Assembly: GCA_902476765.1 (NCBI GenBank)
Contig: CABSEJ010000011.1
Location: 1-41,024 of the forward strand
Source: an uncultured Blautia sp.
Lineage (GTDB): Bacteria; Bacillota; Clostridia; Lachnospirales; Lachnospiraceae
Direction: 5' to 3'
DNA length: 41,024 bases
A program made the position numbers and the translations under genes. The notes under the pieces were generated by a model. It saw only the letters and a program-made list of their open reading frames with translations, did no database searches and was not told the origin of the DNA. Positions 1-7,894 of the stretch are shown here, piece after piece. Numbering within the stretch: the stretch's first letter is position 1; every line of letters begins with the position of its first letter.

Positions 1-29
1 CCGTTTTTAAAATCTCCTGCTGATATCAT
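1..29 (-). CDS. efp: Elongation factor P, N-terminal fragment cut by window edge
   Basis: Only nine full codons are visible on the minus strand, reading MISAGDFKN, before the window ends. This is the conserved amino terminus of bacterial EF-P, which relieves ribosome stalling at polyproline stretches. The ATG (27-29) is preceded by a good GGAGGAAT ribosome binding site. The upstream gene is yqeG, 84 bases away. The identification rests on this short N-terminal signature and the RBS, so it is likely but unproven. Confidence 0.75.
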
Positions 30-88
30 AATGATATTCCTCCTTATTTCGTCCATTGGGAAAACCTGTAATTTTTCCGCTGTACCCT

Positions 89-117
89 ATTCTATAATAC
101 ATCCGGCCAATTTTCAA
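89..117 (-). promoter_or_regulatory. Possible sigma-A promoter for efp
   Basis: On the minus strand TTGAAA (112-117) and TAGAAT (89-94) are separated by 17 bases and lie about 60 bases upstream of the efp start. The -35 box overlaps the end of yqeG. Read-through from yqeG is an alternative source of efp transcript. Confidence 0.4.
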
Positions 118-626
118 CTGTTTTTTGGGTTTCTTTGCGCTTTCCTGTAAAAATACAGCACAATCTTTTCCAGCTTTCGCTTCAGCACAATCTGTATTTC
201 TTCCTTGGGATGAATGGGTTTTACCAAAATATTCCTCATTCCCGTGCGCTTGGCTCCGTACACATCGGTAAAAAGCTGATCCCCGATAAAAATCGTGTTT
301 TCCAGATTGGTTCCCATCAGTTTCATGGCTTTCAGATAGTTTTTTCTGGCCGGCTTATGGGCGTTTTCTATAAAGTGTACCTGGATATTTTTATTAAAGG
401 AGCTGACTCTGTTCAGCTGGTTGTTGGACAGCAGGCAGCACTGAAAGCCTAACTCCTTCAGTTGGGAAAACAGAGCCTCCGCCCTGTCGTCCGCCGGAGC
501 CCCATGGGGCACCAGAGTATTGTCAATATCAAAAATGAGCCCTCTGTATCCCTGCTCATAGAGGGCTCTGAAATTTATTTCGTAAGTGGAATTTAAGTAT
601 TCATCCGGGAAAAACTTTTCAAGCAT
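114..626 (-). CDS. yqeG: YqeG-family HAD-superfamily (subclass IIIA) phosphatase
   Basis: This is a 170-residue protein of the HAD hydrolase superfamily. Motif I FDIDNTLVPH is at about residues 32-41, with the nucleophile and acid/base aspartates in DxDxT. Motif II is the LLSNN segment, and the motif III/IV region reads FIGDQLFTDVYGAKRTG near residues 113-129. Length and motif order match YqeG/YrfG-like phosphatases of Firmicutes, whose physiological substrate is poorly defined. The ATG at 626 follows AGGAGAGG. The gene lies between citrate synthase and efp on the same strand; a yqeG-efp neighbourhood is familiar in Clostridia. The family call is secure, but the substrate is unknown. Confidence 0.85.
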   Translation of the reverse strand: MLEKFFPDEYLNSTYEINFRALYEQGYRGLIFDIDNTLVPHGAPADDRAEALFSQLKELGFQCCLLSNNQLNRVSSFNKNIQVHFIENAHKPARKNYLKAMKLMGTNLENTIFIGDQLFTDVYGAKRTGMRNILVKPIHPKEEIQIVLKRKLEKIVLYFYRKAQRNPKNS

Positions 627-686
627 TATCGATTTCCTCTCCTGCTTTCTCTTTTTCCTCTATGATAACAGCTTCCGCCCTTGTAG

Positions 687-2054
687 TCAAAGGGGACGTT
701 CCTCCAAAGAACAATAAGGCTGCTCATCCAGTACATTTTTGTATGCAGGACGGATAATCTTGTCCGTATTGATAAGCTCTTCCATGCGGTGAGCGCTCCA
801 GCCAACGATACGGGCAATAGCAAACATTGGTGTATACAGCTCCAGGGGCAGCCCCAGCATACTATAAACAAATCCACTGTAAAAGTCCACGTTTGCGCTG
901 ACGCCTTTGTAGATTCTTCTCTCCTGGGCAATTACTTCCGGTGCAAGGCGTTCAATCTTGGAATACAGCTCATAATCCTTCTTTCTTCCCTTTTCCTCAG
1001 CCAGTCTTTTTACAAATTTCTTGAATATCTGGGCTCTTGGGTCAGAGATAGAATACACCGCATGGCCCATACCATAGATAAGGCCTCTCTTGTCAAAAGC
1101 TTCCTTATGCAGCAGCTTTATCAGGTAAGCCCGGATTTCATCCTCATCGTTAATGTCCTTGATATGCTTCTTCATATCGTGGAACATGCTCACAACCTTA
1201 ATATTAGCGCCGCCGTGCTTCGGTCCCTTTAAGGAGCCCAGAGCTGCCGCAATGGCTGAATAGGTATCTGTACCAGAGGAGGATACCACATGGGTAGTGA
1301 AGGTAGAGTTATTTCCTCCGCCATGCTCCATATGAAGCACCAGAGCCAAATCCAGTATAGTAGCCTCAAAAGGTGTATACTTTTTATCCGGTCTCAGCAT
1401 GAGCAGAATATTTTCCGCTGTGGATAAATGCTTATCCGGATGATGGATATACAGACTTTTCCCCAGGTTGTAATGTCTGTGGGCCTGGTAGCCATATACA
1501 GATAACATTGGGAAGACACTGATAAGATTAATACATTGACGAAGGACATTGGGAAGTTCAATATTCTCCGGGTCTGAATCATAAGAATAGAGTGTGAGAA
1601 CGCTTCTTGATAAAGTATTCATCATATCTCTGCTGGGAGCCTTCATAATCACATCTCTTACAAAATTCCGGGGAAGGCTTCTCTGGGCCGCCAGAATTCC
1701 TGTGAACTCTTCCAGCTCCTTTTTATTGGGGAGCTTTCCAAACAAAAGAAGATATGTAGTTTCCTCAAAACCAAACCTTTTATCTGTTAAAAACCCTTTT
1801 GTCAAATCTTCTACATTGATTCCTCTATAATATAACTCTCCTTCACAGGGAACCGTCTTGCCGTCCACCACCTTATTGGAAACGATGTTGGAAATCTGCG
1901 TCAGTCCTGCAAGGACGCCCTTTCCATTTACATCCCTAAGGCCTCTCTTTACGTCATATTTTCCATACAGGTCTATATCTATTTTACTGTGTTCCTTACA
2001 TACTTCCGTAAGTCTTTCAAGCTGAGGTGTAACTTTTGTATTGAATCCTGCCAT
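687..2054 (-). CDS. Citrate synthase
   Basis: A cytoplasmic enzyme of 455 residues condensing acetyl-CoA with oxaloacetate to citrate. The three catalytic residues are recognisable: His in GPKHGGAN (about 280), His in MGHAVY (about 331) and Asp in NVDFYSG (about 390). An HMEHGGGNN segment lies near 241-249. The start is placed at ATG 2054 because AAAGGGGGAA precedes it and the protein then begins MAGFNTKV; an in-frame start 18 codons upstream lacks an RBS. In an anaerobe without a full TCA cycle the likely role is 2-oxoglutarate and glutamate supply, which is inference. It is the longer gltA/citZ-type form; 2-methylcitrate synthase activity cannot be excluded. No aconitase or isocitrate dehydrogenase gene is adjacent. 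Confidence 0.9.
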   Translation of the reverse strand: MAGFNTKVTPQLERLTEVCKEHSKIDIDLYGKYDVKRGLRDVNGKGVLAGLTQISNIVSNKVVDGKTVPCEGELYYRGINVEDLTKGFLTDKRFGFEETTYLLLFGKLPNKKELEEFTGILAAQRSLPRNFVRDVIMKAPSRDMMNTLSRSVLTLYSYDSDPENIELPNVLRQCINLISVFPMLSVYGYQAHRHYNLGKSLYIHHPDKHLSTAENILLMLRPDKKYTPFEATILDLALVLHMEHGGGNNSTFTTHVVSSSGTDTYSAIAAALGSLKGPKHGGANIKVVSMFHDMKKHIKDINDEDEIRAYLIKLLHKEAFDKRGLIYGMGHAVYSISDPRAQIFKKFVKRLAEEKGRKKDYELYSKIERLAPEVIAQERRIYKGVSANVDFYSGFVYSMLGLPLELYTPMFAIARIVGWSAHRMEELINTDKIIRPAYKNVLDEQPYCSLEERPL

Positions 2055-2098
2055 ATAAGATTCCCCCTTTTCACGTTTTTTCACTTTAGTCTGGTAAT

Positions 2099-2128
2099 AT
2101 CTTAACATACCACAAGATACCGTGACAA
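2099..2128 (-). promoter_or_regulatory. Possible promoter for citrate synthase
   Basis: On the minus strand TTGTCA (2123-2128) and TAAGAT (2099-2104) are spaced by 18 bases, about 45 bases upstream of the chosen start, in the 119-base gap after topB. The -10 is weak, so co-transcription with topB is possible. Confidence 0.35.
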
Positions 2129-2173
2129 GGAAATTTTTTCTAAAGAATTTATGAACAAAGGGGAGGGAACTCT

Positions 2174-4360
2174 TTATTCTTTTAAATTCAACTTTGCAAG
2201 AGCCTGGGCAAAGCTGTTGTTGATAGGTTCCCGGGCCTCTTTTTTCTGCTTATTCAGGTAATTCTGCACATCTCTTTTGCTGACTCCGGCCCCTTCCTTC
2301 TCCCTCCTGGCCTGGAAGCTGGACAGCTTTTCCTTATATCCACAGGTTGCACATACAAAGGTATCTTCCTTACCCTTTACATACAGCTCCATTTTCCTGT
2401 GGCAGTTGGGGCATCTGGCGTTGGTGGTTCTGGAAATTGTTTCCCTGTGTCCGCAGGCTCTGTCCTGGCATACCAAAAGTTTGGCATTTTTCCCGTTTAC
2501 TGCCAACATTCTTTTACCGCATACCGGGCACTTGGTGTTCGTAAGATTGTCGTGACGGAAGCTTCCCTCTCCGGTTTTAATTTCCTCTGTTATCTCCTGG
2601 GTGTAATCCCGGATCTCGGACAAAAAGGTGTTTTTCTTCAATTTTCCCTGAGCAATCCTGGATAATTTCATCTCCCAGTCTGCCGTCAGCTCCGGCTTTT
2701 TTAAGTCCTCCGGAACCAGCTTTAAAAGCTGCCTGGCCTTGGAGGTAATGTAAATATCGTTTCCTCTCTTTTCCATCAGGAAGGTGTGGAACAGCTTATC
2801 TATAATATCTGCCCTGGTGGCCACAGTTCCCAGGCCTCCTGTCTCTCCAAGGGTTTTCACTGCCTTAGCGTCTCTTGTTTCCATATATTTTACAGGATTT
2901 TCCATAGCAGATAAAAGGGTAGCCTCATTAAAAGGTGCAGGAGGCTTGGTCTTTCCTGCAGTCAGCCGGACACTCTGTATTTTCAGCCGTTGGCCCTGTT
3001 TCAAATCCAGAAGGTTCTGGAACTCCTCTTCCTCCTCTTCCTGGGCAGACTCTCCTTCATATGCAGCTTTCCAGCCAATACTTTTCACGATTTTTCCCTT
3101 AGCCGTAAAAATCTCTCCTGCCGCCTCTCCTTTCATGGTGGTCTGTTCATACTCAAAGGGCGGATAGAGAACACTTAAAAACCGTCGGATGACCAAGTCA
3201 TATATTTTCCTCTCTTCGCTGCTCATATGCTCCAGCTGGACAAACTGCTCTGTGGGGATAATAGCGTGATGGTCGCTTACCTTTTTGTCATCCACAAAGG
3301 ATTTATCTGCCTTTACCGGCTTCACAGACAGAGGCGCAGCCAGCTTTCGGTAAGGACCTACGGCACAGGCCTTTAATCTTTCCGGAATAGTTGGCACAAT
3401 ATCTTTCCCAATATAACGGGAATCTGTTCTGGGATAGGTAAGAACCTTATGGTTTTCATAAAGCCTCTGCATAATATTCAAGGTTTCCTTGGCAGAAAAT
3501 CCAAATTTTTTATTGGCGTCTCTCTGCAGTTCCGTAAGGTCGTAAAGGCCTGGAGCATAGGTTTTCTTTCCTGTCTTTTCCACAGAGGTAATCACAAGTG
3601 ATTCTTTCTCCGCCGCCTGCTGTATCTTCTCCAATCTTTCTCTGGAAAAAGAACGGGTACTGCCTCCCTTTTTATCCTGCCAGGTAAACCGTATTCCCTG
3701 GGCCAGAAGGCTGAGGCCATAATATTCCTGGGGCTTAAACCTGCGGATTTCTTCTTCTCTGGCAGCAATCATAGCCAAGGTGGGAGTCTGGACCCTTCCG
3801 CAGGAAAGCTGGGCGTTATACTTACAGGTCAGGGCTCTGGTGGCGTTAATGCCCACCAGCCAGTCTGCCTCTGCCCGGGAAACTGCCGCATCATACAGGG
3901 GCTGGTAATCCTTCCCGTCTCTTAAATGGGCAAAGCCTTCCCGGATAGCCTTATCTGTTACCGATGAAATCCACAGCCTTTTGATTGGTTTACTGCAGCG
4001 GGCTTTTTCCAATATCCATCTGGCTACCAGTTCTCCCTCCCGTCCTGCATCTGTGGCAATGATGATTTCTCTCACATCATTTCTGAAAAGCTGGGTCTTC
4101 ACTGCCTGATACTGCTTTGCTGTCTGTCTGATGACTACCAGCTCCATATTCTTGGGAAGCATAGGTAAATCCTCTATCTTCCACTCCTTATATTTTTTGT
4201 CATATTCCTCCGGGTCTGCCAGAGTCACCAGATGCCCCAGGGCCCAGGTTACTACATATTTGTCTCCCTCCAGGGCGCCGTTTAGCTTTTTGCTGCATTT
4301 TAAAACTCTGGCAATGTCACGGGCCACAGAAGGTTTTTCTGCTAGAACTAATGCTTTCAT
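2174..4360 (-). CDS. topB: DNA topoisomerase III (type IA)
   Basis: This 728-residue type IA topoisomerase relaxes and decatenates DNA through a 5'-phosphotyrosyl intermediate. The N-terminal TOPRIM domain begins MKALVLAEKPSVARDIAR and holds the acidic DAGREGE motif at residues 104-110. The catalytic Tyr309 is in VLTYPRTDSRY, and the CGRVQTPTL motif is near 187-195. The C-terminus carries zinc-ribbon cysteine pairs (CPVCGKRM with CQDRACG, then CPNCHRKM with CATCGYKE) followed by a basic tail. The start at 4360 has an AAAAGGAG site that overlaps the aroF stop region. The aroF stop is only 13 bases upstream, so topB is probably translated from the aroF transcript. It is chromosomal in context; no conjugative-element genes adjoin it. 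Confidence 0.92.
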   Translation of the reverse strand: MKALVLAEKPSVARDIARVLKCSKKLNGALEGDKYVVTWALGHLVTLADPEEYDKKYKEWKIEDLPMLPKNMELVVIRQTAKQYQAVKTQLFRNDVREIIIATDAGREGELVARWILEKARCSKPIKRLWISSVTDKAIREGFAHLRDGKDYQPLYDAAVSRAEADWLVGINATRALTCKYNAQLSCGRVQTPTLAMIAAREEEIRRFKPQEYYGLSLLAQGIRFTWQDKKGGSTRSFSRERLEKIQQAAEKESLVITSVEKTGKKTYAPGLYDLTELQRDANKKFGFSAKETLNIMQRLYENHKVLTYPRTDSRYIGKDIVPTIPERLKACAVGPYRKLAAPLSVKPVKADKSFVDDKKVSDHHAIIPTEQFVQLEHMSSEERKIYDLVIRRFLSVLYPPFEYEQTTMKGEAAGEIFTAKGKIVKSIGWKAAYEGESAQEEEEEEFQNLLDLKQGQRLKIQSVRLTAGKTKPPAPFNEATLLSAMENPVKYMETRDAKAVKTLGETGGLGTVATRADIIDKLFHTFLMEKRGNDIYITSKARQLLKLVPEDLKKPELTADWEMKLSRIAQGKLKKNTFLSEIRDYTQEITEEIKTGEGSFRHDNLTNTKCPVCGKRMLAVNGKNAKLLVCQDRACGHRETISRTTNARCPNCHRKMELYVKGKEDTFVCATCGYKEKLSSFQARREKEGAGVSKRDVQNYLNKQKKEAREPINNSFAQALAKLNLKE

Positions 4361-4373
4361 TGAAAACTCCTTT

Positions 4374-5384
4374 TTACATTTTCTTCTGGAAAAAGCCGGT
4401 TGTTTTTTTCACTTTTTCCATAAGCTGGCAAAAGCTCTCTGGCGTAAGGGACTGTTTCCCATCGCACAGAGCCTTTTCCGGATTGTTGTGTACCTCTATC
4501 ATCACACCGTCTGCCCCGGCTGCAATAGCTGCCATGGTTAAAGGTTCTACCATAAACCGGATTCCCGCCGCATGGCTGGGGTCTACGATTACCGGAAGGT
4601 GGGTCTTGGATTTCAGCATAGGGATAGCGGAAATATCCAGGGTATTGCGCATGGAGGTTTCAAAGGTACGGATTCCTCTCTCACAGAGGATGACCTGTTC
4701 GTTTCCTCCTGCCATGATATATTCCGCACTCATCAAAAGCTCTTCCAGGGTATTGGCCATGCCTCTCTTTAACAGTATAGGCTTTCGGATTTTCCCTAAT
4801 TCTTTAAGCAGCTCAAAATTCTGCATATTTCTGGTTCCCACCTGGATAACGTCAACCTCTTCAAAAAGAGGAAGGTGCTCAGCACTCATGATTTCTGTGA
4901 CAATAGGAAGTCCTGTGGCTTTTTTGGCCTCCAGAAGCATTTTCAGGCCCTCATCTCCCAGGCCCTGGAAGGAGTAGGGAGAAGTTCTGGGCTTAAAAGC
5001 ACCGCCTCTTAAAAGTCCTGCCCCGGCATTTTTCACATCCATGGCAACCTCTGTCATCTGCTCTCTGGTTTCTACAGAACAGGGGCCTGCGATTACCTGA
5101 AAATTTCCTCCTCCGATTTTTCTTCCCGCTATATCCACCACTGTATCCATTGGATGCATAGCCTTGTTGGCTTTTTTGTAGGGTTCATTGATTCTCTTTA
5201 CAGCTTCCACTACCTCCAGGGCTCCCAGCCATTCTTCATCTACCTCTGTGGTATCCCCAATAAGCCCGATAAGGGAGGTATTTAAACCGTCTGAAAGGTG
5301 GAGCTTTAGCCCCATTCCTGTTAGCTGCTGCTTTAATTCTTCTACTTTTTTCTGGTCTGCGCCATTTTTCAATACTAAAATCAT
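4374..5384 (-). CDS. aroF: 3-deoxy-7-phosphoheptulonate (DAHP) synthase with N-terminal regulatory domain
   Basis: The enzyme catalyses the first step of aromatic amino acid synthesis, from erythrose 4-phosphate and PEP. It is 336 residues and of the AroA(G)/KdsA-related class. Barrel motifs are VIAGPCSVE (97-105, with the metal-binding Cys102), GGAFKPRTSPYSFQG (127-141), KRGM (206-209), CERG (234-237) and VDPSHAAG (267-274). Residues 1 to about 70 form the small ferredoxin-like domain that, in the Thermotoga maritima enzyme, mediates Tyr/Phe feedback inhibition. The start at 5384 is supported by TTGGAGGAAAG. A Tyr/Phe-rich leader peptide and terminator lie upstream, so control appears to act both on the enzyme and by attenuation. 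topB follows closely. Confidence 0.93.
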   Translation of the reverse strand: MILVLKNGADQKKVEELKQQLTGMGLKLHLSDGLNTSLIGLIGDTTEVDEEWLGALEVVEAVKRINEPYKKANKAMHPMDTVVDIAGRKIGGGNFQVIAGPCSVETREQMTEVAMDVKNAGAGLLRGGAFKPRTSPYSFQGLGDEGLKMLLEAKKATGLPIVTEIMSAEHLPLFEEVDVIQVGTRNMQNFELLKELGKIRKPILLKRGMANTLEELLMSAEYIMAGGNEQVILCERGIRTFETSMRNTLDISAIPMLKSKTHLPVIVDPSHAAGIRFMVEPLTMAAIAAGADGVMIEVHNNPEKALCDGKQSLTPESFCQLMEKVKKTTGFFQKKM

Positions 5385-5442
5385 ATGCTTTCCTCCAAAT
5401 TTGAATCGCTTAACCTAAAAGTTTCTCTGCTTTTTCTTCCTG

Positions 5443-5482
5443 TGAAAACAAAAGGCCGGTGTCTGCTGCAGCAAACACCGGC
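5443..5482 (-). terminator. Attenuator terminator in the aroF leader
   Basis: On the minus strand the arms GCCGGTGT and ACACCGGC enclose a largely self-complementary TGCTGCAGCA core. Together these make a nearly perfect 28-base hairpin at 5455-5482, followed by CTTTTGTTTT. It lies between the leader peptide stop (5509) and the aroF RBS, so it would end transcription before aroF. Confidence 0.85.
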
Positions 5483-5508
5483 TTAAAGTCCTGGAACTCA
5501 GACTAAAA

Positions 5509-5613
5509 TCAGGATGCTTTTATACAGCAGAAAGAGCCTGCGCCGTAAAAATAGCCCAGGTATCCGTAATAAAAGTATGCACTTTTCTCTATGGTGAAAA
5601 CTTTCTGCTTCAT
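5509..5613 (-). CDS. Tyr/Phe-rich leader peptide controlling aroF
   Basis: A 34-codon open frame (ATG 5613-5611, TGA 5511-5509) lies between the promoter and the attenuator hairpin. It begins MKQKVFTIEKS and continues AYFYYGYLGYFYG, with six Tyr and four Phe codons in total. A run of codons for the pathway end products followed by a Rho-independent terminator is the hallmark of ribosome-mediated attenuation: a shortage of charged tRNA-Tyr or tRNA-Phe would stall the ribosome in the YFYY run and favour an antiterminator. An AAAGG precedes the ATG by about 13 bases, a rather long spacing. A competing antiterminator pairing was not resolved by eye. The peptide itself probably has no other function. 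Confidence 0.85.
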   Translation of the reverse strand: MKQKVFTIEKSAYFYYGYLGYFYGAGSFCCIKAS

Positions 5614-5655
5614 AGCACTGTACTGACCTTTCTTTTAAACTACATGTCTGCCTTT

Positions 5656-5684
5656 ATAATAGCCCGGGACTTCTCCTTTGTCAA
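5656..5684 (-). promoter_or_regulatory. Sigma-A promoter of the aroF leader transcript
   Basis: On the minus strand consensus TTGACA (5679-5684) and TATTAT (5656-5661) are spaced by exactly 17 bases. It lies about 43 bases upstream of the leader peptide ATG and stands back to back with the moxR promoter. Confidence 0.8.
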
Positions 5685-5727
5685 CCAAAAATTTAGCAAT
5701 TTAAAGTGAAGTAGTTTTTTCCTTTCA

Positions 5728-5756
5728 TTGCCAGAATGCTTTTTTTCGATTATAAT
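5728..5756 (+). promoter_or_regulatory. Sigma-A promoter of the moxR cassette
   Basis: TTGCCA (5728-5733) and TATAAT (5751-5756) are spaced by 17 bases and lie about 60 bases upstream of the moxR ATG. Confidence 0.7.
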
Positions 5757-5816
5757 ATTTTCAGAAATATCAGGTTTTTAAAGGCCTTTTTAATTATCAG
5801 ATTGCAGGAGGTTATT

Positions 5817-6770
5817 ATGAATATACGGAAGGAAAACCACAGCTCCTGGGCTCATGAGACTATCCGCCAGGTACAAAAGGCCGTTATCGGCAAAGATTTA
5901 TGTGTGCAAAAAGTAATGATGGCCCTTTTAAGCTCCGGTCATGTTCTTTTAGAGGATATACCGGGAGTGGGAAAAACCACCATGGCTCTGGCCTTTGCCA
6001 AAGCTATGTCTCTGAAAGAAAACAGGCTCACCTTTACACCGGACGTGCTTCCCGCAGATTTAACCGGTTTCACCATGTACCGGAAGGAAACCGGCCAGTT
6101 TTATTACCAGCCCGGCGCTGTTATGTGCAATCTGTTTTTAGGAGACGAAATTAACCGCACTTCCCCCAGGACCCAGTCCGCCTTGTTGGAGGTTATGGAG
6201 GAAAATCAGGTAAGCGTGGACGGCGTAACCCATCCTCTGCCCAGGCCTTTTTTTGTCATTGCAACGGAAAACCCGGCAGGTTCCGCAGGCACCCAGCGCC
6301 TTCCCCAGTCTCAATTAGACCGCTTTACCGTGTGCCTCAGCCTGGGTTACCCGGATATGGAAGAGGAAATTGCTATTATCAAAGGCCGGATTGCCCAAAA
6401 TACCATTGAACTGGTAGAACCTGCGGTAACTGCTTCCCAGGTGCTTACCATGCAGGAGGAAACACGGCAGGTCTTTGTCCATGACAGAATTTACCGGTAT
6501 ATCGGTACCCTGATACAGGCTACCAGAAATCATCCCATGGCGGAGCTGGGCGTCAGTCCCAGGGGAACGCTGGCGCTTACCCGCATGGCCCAGGCCGGGG
6601 CATACCTGGAAAACCGTTCCTATGTAACGCCCGAGGACGTAAGAAATGTGTTTCTGGATGTGTGCCTTCACAGACTGCTGTTAAATTCCAGGGCGAAAAT
6701 CGGCCGTACTACGCCCCGTTCTGTGCTGGAAGAAATCCTGGAAAATACCCACGTCCCCTCTATCCGGTAA
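5817..6770 (+). CDS. MoxR-family AAA+ ATPase
   Basis: A 317-residue AAA+ ATPase. Walker A is IPGVGKTTMA near residue 50 and Walker B is LFLGDEINRTSPRTQSALLEVMEE near 105-128. A sensor/arginine segment FVIATENPAGSAGTQRLPQSQLDRF follows, then a C-terminal lid domain. MoxR proteins act as chaperone-like ATPases for membrane or secreted assemblies. The start is at 5817 because GCAGGAGG lies just upstream; an in-frame ATG 27 codons earlier has no RBS and overlaps the -10 region. The DUF58 and transglutaminase genes follow at 14 and 21 bases, forming the widespread MoxR-DUF58-TgpA cassette. The client is unknown. Confidence 0.9.
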   Translation: MNIRKENHSSWAHETIRQVQKAVIGKDLCVQKVMMALLSSGHVLLEDIPGVGKTTMALAFAKAMSLKENRLTFTPDVLPADLTGFTMYRKETGQFYYQPGAVMCNLFLGDEINRTSPRTQSALLEVMEENQVSVDGVTHPLPRPFFVIATENPAGSAGTQRLPQSQLDRFTVCLSLGYPDMEEEIAIIKGRIAQNTIELVEPAVTASQVLTMQEETRQVFVHDRIYRYIGTLIQATRNHPMAELGVSPRGTLALTRMAQAGAYLENRSYVTPEDVRNVFLDVCLHRLLLNSRAKIGRTTPRSVLEEILENTHVPSIR

Positions 6771-6784
6771 CGGGAGGTGATTGT

Positions 6785-7873
6785 ATGATATACGCCGGTT
6801 TTATTCTCCTTATAGCTGTCTCTCTGTATCTGGGCATTTTATATAAAAGTCTGGCTGCCTGTACTCTTTTTCTTTTTCTGCTCCTTCTGTTTCTGGTCAG
6901 CCTGGTTCAGCTTGTCTACTGCAGATTTTTTGTAAAGGCAGAGCTTCCGGAAAGCTTTTTAAGCACCTCTAGGGAAGAACCGAAGCCTCTGACCCTCAGG
7001 CTTATGAACCGGGGAATTCTTCCTCTGCCTGCTATTCGGGCAGAGCTTGTGCTGCTGGACCAAAGTGCAAAACCTATGGATAAAAAATTTGTGCAGGCCT
7101 TTCTGCCTCCCCACAGCAGGCGTATGCTTTCTTTTCGCTTTTTTTCTTCCTATTGCGGGAAATTTCAGGTAAGGATAAAGGAGTTAAGACCCCAAAGCTT
7201 TCTTCCGGGTCTCGGCTCTACTAAAGCAGCCAATACCTCTGCTGAGGTTCTGTTTTATCCTGTTTTTCATCCTTTGCCTTTGAATATCAGCGAGTATATT
7301 CGTTATTTTTACCCGGAAACCCAGGATTTTGAAGAAATTTCTTCTGGTCTGTCTTTTACTTATGGAAGAGACGTCCGGGATTTTCAGCCCGGGGACCGGA
7401 TGCGGCAGATACATTGGAAGCTCAGCGCCAGAGCAAACACTCTCCTGGTGCGCAGTCAGGGGCTGCCGGATGGATTTTCTGTTCTTTTTTTCCTGGAATT
7501 GAATCTGTCTTCTGCCAAGGCACCCACCAGAAGCAGCTTCTATGAATGTGCTGCATCCCTGTGTTTTTCTCTGCTGGAGGAGAATTGTCCCCACCTTCTG
7601 GTCTGGTATGACAGCCAGGCCCAGGCCCTTATCCGCTGTCCTGTCCGAAATCCGGAAGAGTTGGATTACGCATTGTATTATCTTTTTTACAGTGCTTTTT
7701 ACAGGGAATCCCAGGACATCCTCTCTCTGTATCAGCAGAGCTATCCTGGCGACATTTACGGAACTTCCCTGCTGCTGGACGGAGAATTAAACCTGTACCG
7801 GAACAACCGGCTTTTGGCTGCTCTTTCCCCAAACTGGCTGGAGCAGTTGGAAGAAACCCAGATTATCATTTAA
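6785..7873 (+). CDS. DUF58 domain membrane protein of the MoxR cassette
   Basis: A 362-residue protein with two N-terminal membrane segments (about residues 2-18 and 22-45). After them comes a domain with the DUF58 hallmark FTYGRDVRDFQPGDRMRQIHWKLSARANTLLVRSQ, whose core is the GD-R-IHWK-SAR pattern. The start at 6785 has a GGGAGGTGATTGT site directly after the moxR stop; a longer frame overlapping moxR has no signal. DUF58 proteins often contain a von Willebrand A-like fold and are thought to work with MoxR, but a biochemical role is not established. Synteny with moxR upstream and the transglutaminase downstream makes the family call firm. Confidence 0.88.
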   Translation: MIYAGFILLIAVSLYLGILYKSLAACTLFLFLLLLFLVSLVQLVYCRFFVKAELPESFLSTSREEPKPLTLRLMNRGILPLPAIRAELVLLDQSAKPMDKKFVQAFLPPHSRRMLSFRFFSSYCGKFQVRIKELRPQSFLPGLGSTKAANTSAEVLFYPVFHPLPLNISEYIRYFYPETQDFEEISSGLSFTYGRDVRDFQPGDRMRQIHWKLSARANTLLVRSQGLPDGFSVLFFLELNLSSAKAPTRSSFYECAASLCFSLLEENCPHLLVWYDSQAQALIRCPVRNPEELDYALYYLFYSAFYRESQDILSLYQQSYPGDIYGTSLLLDGELNLYRNNRLLAALSPNWLEQLEETQIII

Positions 7874-7894
7874 CTATAGCAAGAGGATTAGCCT

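Noticed and set aside
626..931. Minus-strand ORF of 101 codons ending at the yqeG start
   Set aside because: It overlaps the 3' part of citrate synthase out of frame, has no family resemblance and no RBS.
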